DNA of 64,000 nucleotides, from contig NZ_CP118527.1 of NCBI RefSeq assembly GCF_028885415.1, forward strand, positions 8,556,001-8,620,000. Direction: 5' to 3'. Each line of letters begins with the position of its first letter. Positions within the stretch are counted from its first letter, which is position 1. A program made the position numbers and the translations under genes. This DNA comes from Streptomyces coeruleorubidus. Its GTDB lineage: Bacteria; Actinomycetota; Actinomycetes; Streptomycetales; Streptomycetaceae. The notes under the pieces are model-generated. The model made no database searches. It had not been told where the DNA came from and saw only the letters and a program-made list of their open reading frames with translations. This document shows positions 10,910 through 18,543 of the stretch, piece by piece.

Positions 10910-10928
10910 TGAGCTTAGCCTTACCTAA
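10910..10928 (+). promoter_or_regulatory. Iron box (DmdR1/IdeR) upstream of cchB
   Basis: TGAGCTTAGCCTTACCTAA matches the iron-box palindrome at 15 of 19 positions by my count. It lies 49 bases upstream of the cchB start. With the box 85 bases to its left it makes the divergent cchA-cchB region doubly repressible. Confidence 0.8.
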
Positions 10929-10976
10929 GTTTTGGGTGGTGCCTCTTCGGCGTGCCCGACTGACGATGGGAGTGAC

Positions 10977-12332
10977 ATGGCACAGGCTCGTCCTGGCGAC
11001 GCCCCTTTGATCCACGACCTCATAGGCATCGGCTTCGGGCCGTCCAACGTGGCCATGGCGATCGCGCTCAGCGAGCACAACGCACGCGCCGGTGGGGAGG
11101 AAGCGGTCTCCGCTCACTTCTTCGAGCAGCAGCCGCGCTTCGGCTGGCACCGAGGCATGCTCATCGACGACGCGACCATGCAGGTGTCCTTCCTCAAGGA
11201 CCTGGTGACGCTGCGGAACCCCGCCAGCGAGTACAGCTTCCTGTGCTACCTCAAGAGCCAGGGACGGCTGATCGACTTCATCAACCACAAGAACCTCTTC
11301 CCGCTGCGGGTGGAGTTCCACGACTACTTCGAGTGGGCCGCCGGCCAGGTCGACGACATGGTCTCCTACGGCCACGAGGTCGTCGGCGTCATGCCCGTCG
11401 TGCGCGACGGCGTCGTGGAGTACCTGGACGTGACGGTCCGTTCGGGGGAGGGCCTCGAGGTCCACCGGGCCCGCAACCTCGTCCTCGGCACCGGCCTGCG
11501 CCCCCTGATGCCGAAGGGCGTGGAGCGCAGCGACCGCGTCTGGCACAACTCCGAACTGCTGGGCCGAGTCGACGCGTTGGAGGGCACCTCGCCCGCCCGG
11601 TTCGTCGTCGTGGGGGCCGGGCAGAGCGCCGCCGAGAACGTCGCCTACCTGCACCGCCGTTTCCCCGAGGCCGAGGTCTGCGCGGTCTTCTCGCGCTACG
11701 GCTACAGCCCCGCCGACGACAGCGCCTTCGCCAACCGGATCTTCGACCCCGAGGCCGTCGACGAGTTCTTCGCCGCGCCCAAGGACGTCAAACGCCGGCT
11801 GATGGACTACCACGGCAACACCAACTACTCCGTGGTGGACATCGACCTGATCGACGACCTGTACCGGCAGATGTACCAGGAGAAGGTTCTCGGCACCGAG
11901 CGCCTGCGCTTCCTCAACGTCTCCCGGCTCACCGGTGTCACGGAGACACCGGACAGGGTCAGGGCCACCGTCACGTCCCTCGTCACCGGCGAGGAGACCC
12001 TCCTGGACGCCGATGTCGTGGTGTTCGCCACCGGCTACAGCCCCGCCGACCCCGTCGGTCTGCTCGGCGAGGTGGCCGACCGCTGTCTCCGCGACGACGA
12101 GGGCCGCGTCCGCGTCGAGCGCGACTACCGCATCGCGACGGAGTCCGACCTGCACTGCGGCATCTACCTTCAGGGCGGCACCGAGCACACGCACGGCATC
12201 ACCTCGTCCCTGCTGTCCAACACCGCCATCAGGGTCGGCGAGATCCTGGACTCGCTGCTCGACCGGGGCCGCAAGTCCGCTTCCGACGAGGCCCGGACGG
12301 TCTCCGACGGAACCGGCAGCCCCGCCCGTTAG
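10977..12332 (+). CDS. cchB: CchB, L-ornithine N5-monooxygenase
   Basis: This 451-residue flavin-dependent N-hydroxylating monooxygenase uses FAD, NADPH and O2 to make N5-hydroxyornithine, the first committed step to the coelichelin hydroxamates. Motifs: the FAD-binding GIGFGPSNVAMAI near residue 15, the NADPH-binding VVGAGQSAAENVAYL near residue 210, and FATGYSP near residue 350. The ATG at 10977 is preferred over an upstream in-frame GTG because GGGAG lies just before it and the product then starts at the usual distance from the FAD motif. It is probably co-transcribed with cchC and cchD, although 139 bases containing a repeat separate cchB from cchC. Confidence 0.94.
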   Translation: MAQARPGDAPLIHDLIGIGFGPSNVAMAIALSEHNARAGGEEAVSAHFFEQQPRFGWHRGMLIDDATMQVSFLKDLVTLRNPASEYSFLCYLKSQGRLIDFINHKNLFPLRVEFHDYFEWAAGQVDDMVSYGHEVVGVMPVVRDGVVEYLDVTVRSGEGLEVHRARNLVLGTGLRPLMPKGVERSDRVWHNSELLGRVDALEGTSPARFVVVGAGQSAAENVAYLHRRFPEAEVCAVFSRYGYSPADDSAFANRIFDPEAVDEFFAAPKDVKRRLMDYHGNTNYSVVDIDLIDDLYRQMYQEKVLGTERLRFLNVSRLTGVTETPDRVRATVTSLVTGEETLLDADVVVFATGYSPADPVGLLGEVADRCLRDDEGRVRVERDYRIATESDLHCGIYLQGGTEHTHGITSSLLSNTAIRVGEILDSLLDRGRKSASDEARTVSDGTGSPAR

Positions 12333-12351
12333 CTCCGCTGGTGAGGCCGTA

Positions 12352-12430
12352 TTGCGACTGCGGGCCGAGTGTGGCCGGTCGCGCCCGCGCGGCGGAGCCG
12401 CATATCGAGACGGCCCGCGCCCCTTTGGGG
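12352..12430 (-). repeat. Dispersed Streptomyces intergenic repeat, copy 1 (between cchB and cchC)
   Basis: Read on the minus strand this begins AAAGGGGCGCGGG, contains the palindromic GCGGCTCCGCCGC block, and ends GCGCGACCGGCC..GGCCCGCAG. The same string, with small changes, recurs downstream of cchI (31154-31228) and, without the middle block, inside cchH (24917-24970). It is rich in inverted repeats and may fold in the cchBCD mRNA. Confidence 0.8.
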
Positions 12431-12471
12431 CGCTGCCGTACCCGTAGATCAAAGGGATAACGTACGTCGAC

Positions 12472-13530
12472 ATGGGCACGATCGCAGTGGAGCGCCCCGC
12501 GTCCAAGGTCACAACTCAGGCCCGTCGGCGGCGAGTTGTGGGCCTGGCCGCGCTGGTGCTGATCCTTGTGGCAGCGGGGGCGGTGTCGTTGGCCGTCGGG
12601 GCGCGCGCGTTGAGCCCCGGCGAGGTGTGGCACGGGCTGTTCGCGGCACCGGAGTCCGACCAGCGGCTCACCGAGATCAGGCTCATCGTGGAGACCGTGC
12701 GGGTGCCCCGGACGGTGCTCGCGATCGTGGCGGGTGTCGCCCTCGGGGTCGGCGGGGCGCTGATCCAGGGGTACACGCGCAACCCGATCGCCGACACCGG
12801 CCTGCTGGGCGTGAACTCCGGCGCCTCGTTCGCCGTGGTGACGGTGATCGCCGTGTTCGGGCTCTCCGACCCGTTCCAGTACCTCTGGTTCGCCTTCCTG
12901 GGGGCGGCGGTCGCCGGTGTCGTGGTGTTCGGTCTTGCGAGCATCGGCCGGGGCGCCGGGAACCCGTTGACGCTGGCCTTGGCCGGGCAGGGAGTCACGG
13001 TGTTCCTCGCGGCGATGACGACGGCGATCGCGCTGTCGGACCAGAAGTCGCTGAACGCGCTGCGGTTCTGGAACGCGGGCTCGGTGGCCGGAGTGGGATT
13101 CGGCGTCATCTGGCCGGTGACCGGGTTCATCGCGGCCGGACTCGTGCTGGCACTGATCACGCTGCCGGCCCTCAACCTGCTCAACCTGGGTGACGACGTG
13201 GCGCGCGGGCTCGGGGTGAACATCGCACTGAGCCGGACCATCGGCATCACCGCCATCACACTGCTGGCGGGCGCCGCGACGGCCGCGTGCGGGCCCATCG
13301 CGTTCCTCGGGCTCATGGTGGCCCACGTGGCCCGGTACCTGACCGGGCCCGACTACCGCTGGCTGGTGCCGTACGCGGGTCTGCTCGGCGCCATCGTCCT
13401 GTTGGTCTGCGACATCGTGGGCCGCCTGGTGGTGCGGCCGAGCGAACTCGACGCGGGTGTCGTCGTCGCTCTGCTGGGCGCCCCGTTCTTCGCGGCTCTG
13501 GTGTGGCGCGGAAAGTTCAAGAACGCATGA
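12472..13530 (+). CDS. cchC: CchC, FecCD-family ferri-siderophore permease
   Basis: This 352-residue polytopic protein has about nine or ten hydrophobic helices. Family signatures of the BtuC/FecCD importer permeases are present: VRVPRTVLAIVAGVALGVGG, ALIQGYTRNPIADTGLLGVNSGA, and the cytoplasmic coupling region near GPIAFLGLMVAHVARYL. With CchD it forms the membrane channel, with CchE as ATPase and CchF as extracytoplasmic receptor, for uptake of ferric coelichelin. The stop overlaps the cchD start (ATGA), so translation is coupled. There is no iron box directly upstream, consistent with transcription from the cchB promoter. Confidence 0.93.
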   Translation: MGTIAVERPASKVTTQARRRRVVGLAALVLILVAAGAVSLAVGARALSPGEVWHGLFAAPESDQRLTEIRLIVETVRVPRTVLAIVAGVALGVGGALIQGYTRNPIADTGLLGVNSGASFAVVTVIAVFGLSDPFQYLWFAFLGAAVAGVVVFGLASIGRGAGNPLTLALAGQGVTVFLAAMTTAIALSDQKSLNALRFWNAGSVAGVGFGVIWPVTGFIAAGLVLALITLPALNLLNLGDDVARGLGVNIALSRTIGITAITLLAGAATAACGPIAFLGLMVAHVARYLTGPDYRWLVPYAGLLGAIVLLVCDIVGRLVVRPSELDAGVVVALLGAPFFAALVWRGKFKNA

Positions 13531-14600
13531 ACAGGACAGGCGTGAAGCCGGACGTAAAGCCGTCGGTGGCGCCGGGCGTGCGGCTCGGCCGGGTGTCGTT
13601 CGTGTGGCGGCCGTGGATCGTGTGCGTCTCGCTGCTGCTCGGGGCGGCGACGTTCCTGGTGTTCTGCCTGTCCATCGGCGTCGGGGACTTCCCCATCGGG
13701 CTGCCCCAGGTGATCGCCACGATCTTCGGCCGGGGTGAGCAGGTCGACGAGTTCGTGATCATGGATCTGCGGATGCCGCGCGCCCTTGCCGGGGTCGTCG
13801 TGGGCATCGGGCTCGGGGTGTCCGGGGCGCTCACGCAGTCCATCGCCCGCAATCCGCTGGCCAGTCCGGACGTCCTGGGCATCACGAACGGCGCCAGCGC
13901 GGTCGCGGTGTTCCTGGTGACGGTGTCGGGCGGGACGGCCGCGGCGATCGTCAGCTCCGTGGGCCTGTCTGCGGCGGCGCTCATGGGCGGTCTCGGCACG
14001 GGCCTGCTGGTGTACTTCCTCGCCTGGCGGCGCGGGATCGACGGCCTCCGGCTCATCCTCATCGGCATATCGGTGAGTGCCGTGATGGAGGCCCTCACGA
14101 CCTGGCTGCTGGTCTCGGCCGACATCAGGGACGTGGCCCAGGCCCAGGCGTGGCTGGTCGGCTCGCTGGACGACCGGTCGTGGGACGAGGTCCAAGTGGC
14201 CGTCTGGGGCACGCTCGTCCTGCTGGTCGTCGTGGCGGGCGCCGCGTTCCAGTTCAAGCCGATGCACCTCGGTGACGACGTCGCCGCGGGCCTCGGCGTC
14301 CGGTACTCGGCCGTGCGGGCGGTCCTCCTGCTGTGCGCCGTGCTGCTGGCCGGCGTGGCGGTGAGCGCGGCGGGCCCGGTCCCGTTCGTGGCGCTGGTGG
14401 CCCCGCAGGTGGCGATGCGTCTGGCGCGGTGCCCGACGCCGCCCATGGTGGCCTCCGCGCTGGTCGGCGCGCTGCTGCTGACCGGCTCGGACCTGGTCGC
14501 CCGTACGGCACTGCCCGTCGGTCTCCCGGTCGGCGTGGTCACCGCGGCGATCGGCGGCCCCTTCCTCGTCTATCTGCTGGTACGGGCGAACCGCAGATAG
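13527..14600 (+). CDS. cchD: CchD, FecCD-family ferri-siderophore permease
   Basis: This 357-residue second permease of the pair begins at the ATG overlapping the cchC stop. An in-frame start 240 bases upstream would overlap cchC and is rejected. Signatures: LRMPRALAGVVVGIGLGVSG, SIARNPLASPDVLGITNGA, and AAGPVPFVALVAPQVAMRL near the C-terminus. CchC and CchD are diverged and probably form a heterodimer. It is followed after 38 bases by cchE, with an iron box in the gap. Confidence 0.93.
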   Translation: MNRTGVKPDVKPSVAPGVRLGRVSFVWRPWIVCVSLLLGAATFLVFCLSIGVGDFPIGLPQVIATIFGRGEQVDEFVIMDLRMPRALAGVVVGIGLGVSGALTQSIARNPLASPDVLGITNGASAVAVFLVTVSGGTAAAIVSSVGLSAAALMGGLGTGLLVYFLAWRRGIDGLRLILIGISVSAVMEALTTWLLVSADIRDVAQAQAWLVGSLDDRSWDEVQVAVWGTLVLLVVVAGAAFQFKPMHLGDDVAAGLGVRYSAVRAVLLLCAVLLAGVAVSAAGPVPFVALVAPQVAMRLARCPTPPMVASALVGALLLTGSDLVARTALPVGLPVGVVTAAIGGPFLVYLLVRANRR

Positions 14601-14606
14601 CTGGTA

Positions 14607-14625
14607 CAAAGTCAGGCGAGCCTAA
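14607..14625 (+). promoter_or_regulatory. Iron box upstream of cchE
   Basis: CAAAGTCAGGCGAGCCTAA has 13 of 19 matches to the iron-box palindrome. It starts seven bases after the cchD stop and ends 13 bases before the cchE start. The ATPase may therefore have its own iron-regulated promoter in addition to read-through. Confidence 0.65.
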
Positions 14626-14638
14626 GTAAGGGGGCCTT

Positions 14639-15478
14639 GTGGTCACTCAGTCCGTCACCGGGGTCGAGTCCGAGTCCGATCAGGCCTCACGGCTGGCAGC
14701 CAGGGGCGTCACGGTCGGATACGGCGCCCGGACCGTCATCGACGATCTCGACGTGGCGATACCCCCCGGGGTGATCACCACCATCATCGGCCCCAACGGC
14801 TGCGGAAAATCGACCCTGTTGCGGACCCTGTCCCGGCTGCTCAAACCGTCCAAGGGGACGGTCGTGCTGGACGGTGACGACATTGCCCGGCTCAGGACCA
14901 GGGACGTGGCGAGGAAACTCGGCCTGCTGCCGCAGGCGCCGGTCGCGCCCGAGGGGCTGACGGTGGCCGACCTGGTCGCCAGGGGTCGCCATCCGCACCA
15001 GAGCTGGCTGCGGCAGTGGTCCTCGGACGACGCCGACGTGGTCGAACGCGCGCTGGCCATGACCGGGGTGTCCGACCTGGCCGACCGCCCTGTCGACGCG
15101 CTGTCCGGCGGGCAGCGGCAGCGCGTCTGGATCTCGATGACCCTGGCCCAGGGCACCGATCTGCTGCTGCTGGACGAGCCGACCACCTACCTCGACCTGG
15201 CGCACGCGATGGACGTGCTCGATCTGGTCGACGATCTGCACGAGTCGGGATGCACCGTGGTGATGGTGCTGCACGACCTCAATCTGGCCGCGCGCTACAG
15301 CGACAACCTCATCGTGATGCGGGCGGGTTCGATACTGGCGCAGGGGCATCCCCGTGACGTGCTGACCGCCGAGCTGCTGCACGAGGCGTTCGGACTGCGC
15401 GCCAAGGTCATCGACGACCCGGTGGGCGACCGGCCGCTCATCGTCCCGATCGGTCGCACGCATGTCCAACTCGACTAG
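14639..15478 (+). CDS. cchE: CchE, ferri-siderophore ABC importer ATPase
   Basis: This 279-residue FepC/FhuC-type ATPase energises ferric coelichelin import through CchCD. Motifs: Walker A GPNGCGKST near residue 53, Q-loop in LLPQAPVAPEG, signature [11 protein letters not shown] near residue 155, Walker B LLLLDEPTTYLD, and switch His in VLHDLNLA. All are intact. The GTG start at 14639 is chosen because the in-frame region upstream is the iron box. The Shine-Dalgarno is AAGGGGG. Confidence 0.93.
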   Translation: MVTQSVTGVESESDQASRLAARGVTVGYGARTVIDDLDVAIPPGVITTIIGPNGCGKSTLLRTLSRLLKPSKGTVVLDGDDIARLRTRDVARKLGLLPQAPVAPEGLTVADLVARGRHPHQSWLRQWSSDDADVVERALAMTGVSDLADRPVDALSGGQRQRVWISMTLAQGTDLLLLDEPTTYLDLAHAMDVLDLVDDLHESGCTVVMVLHDLNLAARYSDNLIVMRAGSILAQGHPRDVLTAELLHEAFGLRAKVIDDPVGDRPLIVPIGRTHVQLD

Positions 15479-15499
15479 TTCGCCATAAAGTTACGTAAG

Positions 15500-15518
15500 T
15501 AAGGCTAGGCTTGCCTTA
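15500..15518 (+). promoter_or_regulatory. Iron box upstream of cchF
   Basis: TAAGGCTAGGCTTGCCTTA has 14 of 19 matches to the iron-box palindrome and lies 74 bases upstream of the cchF start, immediately after the cchE stop. It likely controls cchF and cchG. Confidence 0.75.
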
Positions 15519-15592
15519 CTGCCTTGCGATACGGTTTGCCTGCCCTTATCCGGGGGCGCAGTGGACAGTGCGAACAGCAAGGGGATTGACGG

Positions 15593-16651
15593 ATGCTCCT
15601 CCACAGAACGACGCGCAGGACGCCATGGCGGCGGGCCGCGGCACTCCTCTCCGCCGCGGCGCTCGGCGTCGGCCTCCTCGCGGGGTGCGGTTCCGAAACC
15701 GACTCGGCGGACAAGGGCAGCGACAACACCTCGACCGCCGCGGCCGGTGCCTTCCCGGTCACCGTGGAGCACGCGTTCGGCACCACGAAGGTCACCGAGG
15801 CCCCGAAGCGGGTCGTCACCGTCGGCTACACCGACGACCAGACCGTCCTGGCGTTCGGCATCAAGCCGGTCGGCATGACCGACCAGTACCCGAACCCGGC
15901 GGGCCAGAGCCCCGACATCAACACCCAGTGGCCCTGGGTGAAGGACAAGTGGGGCGACACCAAGCCCGAGGTCATCATGAAGAACGGTGACACCGGCCCC
16001 AACTACGAGAAGATCGCCGCTCTGCGCCCGGACCTGATCGTCGCGGTCTACTCCGAGATCGACCAGGCCGGCTACGACAAGCTCTCCAAGATCGCGCCTA
16101 CGGTGGCCCGCACCAAGGCCGAGAAGGAGCCGTTCAGCGCCCCCTGGCAGGACAACGCCCTGCACATCGCCAAGGCACTCGGCAAGGCCGAGGAGGGCGA
16201 GAAGATGGTGCAGGACATCCAGGGCAAGCTCGACGCGGCCAAGAAGGCGAACCCCGAGCTCGCGAAGCAGACCGCCGTCGTACTGTCCTGGTACGAGAAC
16301 TCGGTGGCGCCCTTCACCTCCACCGACGTGCGCGGCCGGCTCGTGACGGGCATCGGCTTCAAGTACCAGACCGAGATCGACAAGGTCGCGGACGGCAGTT
16401 TCTACACCAAGCTCTCGCCCGAGCGCGTCGACCTGGTCGACGTCGACCGCATCTTCGTCATCAACGACAAGGCCGACACGGCGTCGCTGAAGAAGTTCAA
16501 GCTGTTCGCCAACCTCGACGCCGTGAAGAAGGGCAACGTGTCCTACCTGCTGGACAGTGAGGGCCCGGCGGTCGGCGCGGCCATCTCGCAGGGCACCCTG
16601 CTGTCCATGCCGTACGCCGTCGACGAGCTCGTGAAGTCGGTGGCCGAGTAG
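15593..16651 (+). CDS. cchF: CchF, ferri-coelichelin-binding lipoprotein
   Basis: This 352-residue FepB/FhuD-type receptor has a signal peptide with twin arginines in the n-region and a lipobox LLAGC near residue 31. The mature domain has the family core PKRVVTVGYTDDQTVLAFGI and IAALRPDLIVAVYSEI. It should capture ferric coelichelin at the outer face of the membrane and hand it to CchCDE. The ATG is preceded by AAGGGGA. cchG follows after 46 bases. Confidence 0.93.
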   Translation: MLLHRTTRRTPWRRAAALLSAAALGVGLLAGCGSETDSADKGSDNTSTAAAGAFPVTVEHAFGTTKVTEAPKRVVTVGYTDDQTVLAFGIKPVGMTDQYPNPAGQSPDINTQWPWVKDKWGDTKPEVIMKNGDTGPNYEKIAALRPDLIVAVYSEIDQAGYDKLSKIAPTVARTKAEKEPFSAPWQDNALHIAKALGKAEEGEKMVQDIQGKLDAAKKANPELAKQTAVVLSWYENSVAPFTSTDVRGRLVTGIGFKYQTEIDKVADGSFYTKLSPERVDLVDVDRIFVINDKADTASLKKFKLFANLDAVKKGNVSYLLDSEGPAVGAAISQGTLLSMPYAVDELVKSVAE

Positions 16652-16697
16652 CGATGCCGGTCACCATCTCCTGTCCCCTTCCCGCCCGGGTCGCGGT

Positions 16698-18485
16698 GTG
16701 AGCGCGACCGCCACCCGCCCCGCCCCGGCGACCCTGCACACGGCGACCGGACGCGAGGCCTCCCGATGGGTCGCGGCGCACTGCCGCGAGGTGCCCTGGC
16801 TGTCGGCGGCCACCGTGCTCACCACGGTGGCCGGCGCGGCGCTCCAGGTGCTCCCGGTCCTGCTGCTCGGCCGGGTGGTCGACGGCGTGGTCGAGGGCGA
16901 GTCCCGCTCGGTCCTGGTCACCATCGGGGTGCTGATCGGGGCCGCCGCGCTGCTCGGCGCGGCGGCCACCGCGGTGTCGACCTACCTGATCGGCCGGCTG
17001 GGCGCCGATCTGCTCGCACGGCTGCGGGAAGGGGCCGTCCGGGCGGTGCTGGGGATGCCGAGCGCCCGCATCGAACAGGTCGGCCGGGGAGACGTGCTGT
17101 CCAGGGTCGGCGACGACGTGGCCGTCATCTCCAAGGGCATCCGTACGGCCATCCCCACGGTGTTCTCGGCCGGAGTGCTGGTCACCATCGCCACGTTCGG
17201 CATGTTCGGGCTGGACTGGCGGCTCGGACTGGCGGGCGCCGGCGCGCTGCCCGCGTACGCGCTGGCCCTGCGCTGGTACCTCCCGCGCTCCGCCCCGCTC
17301 TACCGCAAGCAGCGGGTGGCCCAGGCCGACCGCGCGCAGGCGTTGATCAGCGGTCTGAACGGGATCGACACGGTCCGGGCGTACCGCCTGGAGGGCGTCT
17401 TCCGCGAGAAGGTCACCAGCGAGTCCTGGCGGGTGCGCGATCTCGGTATCGAGGTGTTCCGGTTCTTCGGCCGGTTCGTCGGCCGGGAGAACCGCGCCGA
17501 GTTCATCGGGCTGGTCCTGATCCTCCTGGTGGGGTACGCCCTGCTGGAGGCCGACGCCGCCACCCTGGGCGAGGTGTCGGCGGCCCCGCTGCTGTTCCAC
17601 CGGCTGTTCGGTCCGCTGGGCCTCATCATGTTCACCTTCGACGAGGCGCAGAAGTCGGGCGCGAGCCTGACCCGGCTCGTCGGTGTGCTGGGGGAAGCCG
17701 GGGAGGGCCGGCTGGTGGGTGACCCGGCCGTCGCGCCGGCGGACGCCGAGCCGTTGCCGGTGACGGTGCGGGGGCTGACGTTCCGTTACCCCGGCGCCGA
17801 GGAACCGGTGCTGAGGGACGTCGATCTGACGATCCCGGCCGGGGGTTCGCTCGCGCTGGTGGGTGCGACGGGGGCGGGCAAGACGACCCTGGCCGCGCTG
17901 ATCGCGGGCATCGGGACTCCCGAGGCCGGGTCGGTCCGCATCGGCGCCACGGACCTGGCGGGTCTGGACGAGGCCGGGGCGCGGGCCCTGGTGAGCATCC
18001 TGACGCAGGAGACACACGTGTTCTCCGGCCCGCTCGCCGACGACCTGCGGCTGTCCGCGCCCGGGGCGACCGACGCCGAACTGACGGACGCGCTGCGCAC
18101 GGTCGGCGCCGACGCATGGGTCCAGGCGCTGCCCGACGGGCTGAACACCACGGTCGGCGAGGGGGGTGAACGCCTGGACGTCACCAAGGTGGCCCAGATC
18201 GCCCTGGCCCGGCTGGTGCTGGCCCGCTCGCCCGTGGTGGTGCTCGACGAGTCCACCGCGGAGGCCGGCAGCGAGGGCGCCGCCGAGCTGGAACGCGCGG
18301 TCGTGGCCGCGTGCGCGGGCCGGACCACGCTGTTCGTGGCGCACCGGCTGACCCAGGCGATGGCGGCGGACCGGATCGCCGTGCTGGACGCGGGCCGCGT
18401 CGTCGAGCAGGGCACGCACGACGAGTTGGTGGCGCTGGGCGGCCGGTACGCGCGGTTGTGGCAGGCCTGGCGCGAGGGTAGTTAG
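16698..18485 (+). CDS. cchG: CchG, half ABC exporter with degenerate signature motif
   Basis: This 595-residue protein has an exporter-type six-helix domain (about residues 35-320) followed by an ATPase domain. Walker A (GATGAGKTT), Walker B with catalytic Glu (VVVLDESTAE) and the switch His (FVAHRLTQ) are intact. The signature LSGGQ is replaced by LDVTK in GGERLDVTKVAQIALAR, and the D-loop is altered (AEAGSE in place of SALD). This is the mirror image of the defects in CchI, suggesting the two form one asymmetric heterodimer exporting desferri-coelichelin. The export role follows the accepted assignment for cchG/cchI in S. coelicolor; the pairing is my inference from motifs. The stop codon lies within the iron box of cchH. 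Confidence 0.9.
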   Translation: MSATATRPAPATLHTATGREASRWVAAHCREVPWLSAATVLTTVAGAALQVLPVLLLGRVVDGVVEGESRSVLVTIGVLIGAAALLGAAATAVSTYLIGRLGADLLARLREGAVRAVLGMPSARIEQVGRGDVLSRVGDDVAVISKGIRTAIPTVFSAGVLVTIATFGMFGLDWRLGLAGAGALPAYALALRWYLPRSAPLYRKQRVAQADRAQALISGLNGIDTVRAYRLEGVFREKVTSESWRVRDLGIEVFRFFGRFVGRENRAEFIGLVLILLVGYALLEADAATLGEVSAAPLLFHRLFGPLGLIMFTFDEAQKSGASLTRLVGVLGEAGEGRLVGDPAVAPADAEPLPVTVRGLTFRYPGAEEPVLRDVDLTIPAGGSLALVGATGAGKTTLAALIAGIGTPEAGSVRIGATDLAGLDEAGARALVSILTQETHVFSGPLADDLRLSAPGATDAELTDALRTVGADAWVQALPDGLNTTVGEGGERLDVTKVAQIALARLVLARSPVVVLDESTAEAGSEGAAELERAVVAACAGRTTLFVAHRLTQAMAADRIAVLDAGRVVEQGTHDELVALGGRYARLWQAWREGS

Positions 18486-18510
18486 GCAAGCCTAAGTTAG
18501 GCTGGGCTTA
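18482..18510 (+). promoter_or_regulatory. Two overlapping iron boxes upstream of cchH
   Basis: TTAGGCAAGCCTAAGTTAG at 18482-18500 and CTAAGTTAGGCTGGGCTTA at 18492-18510 each match the palindrome at 13 of 19 positions, offset by ten bases (one helical turn). The first overlaps the cchG stop. Tandem half-overlapping sites fit two repressor dimers on opposite faces. The cchH start is 34 bases downstream. Confidence 0.75.
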
Positions 18511-18543
18511 CTTTGGTTTCCTTGAAAGGGTGCTGAGTCTTCG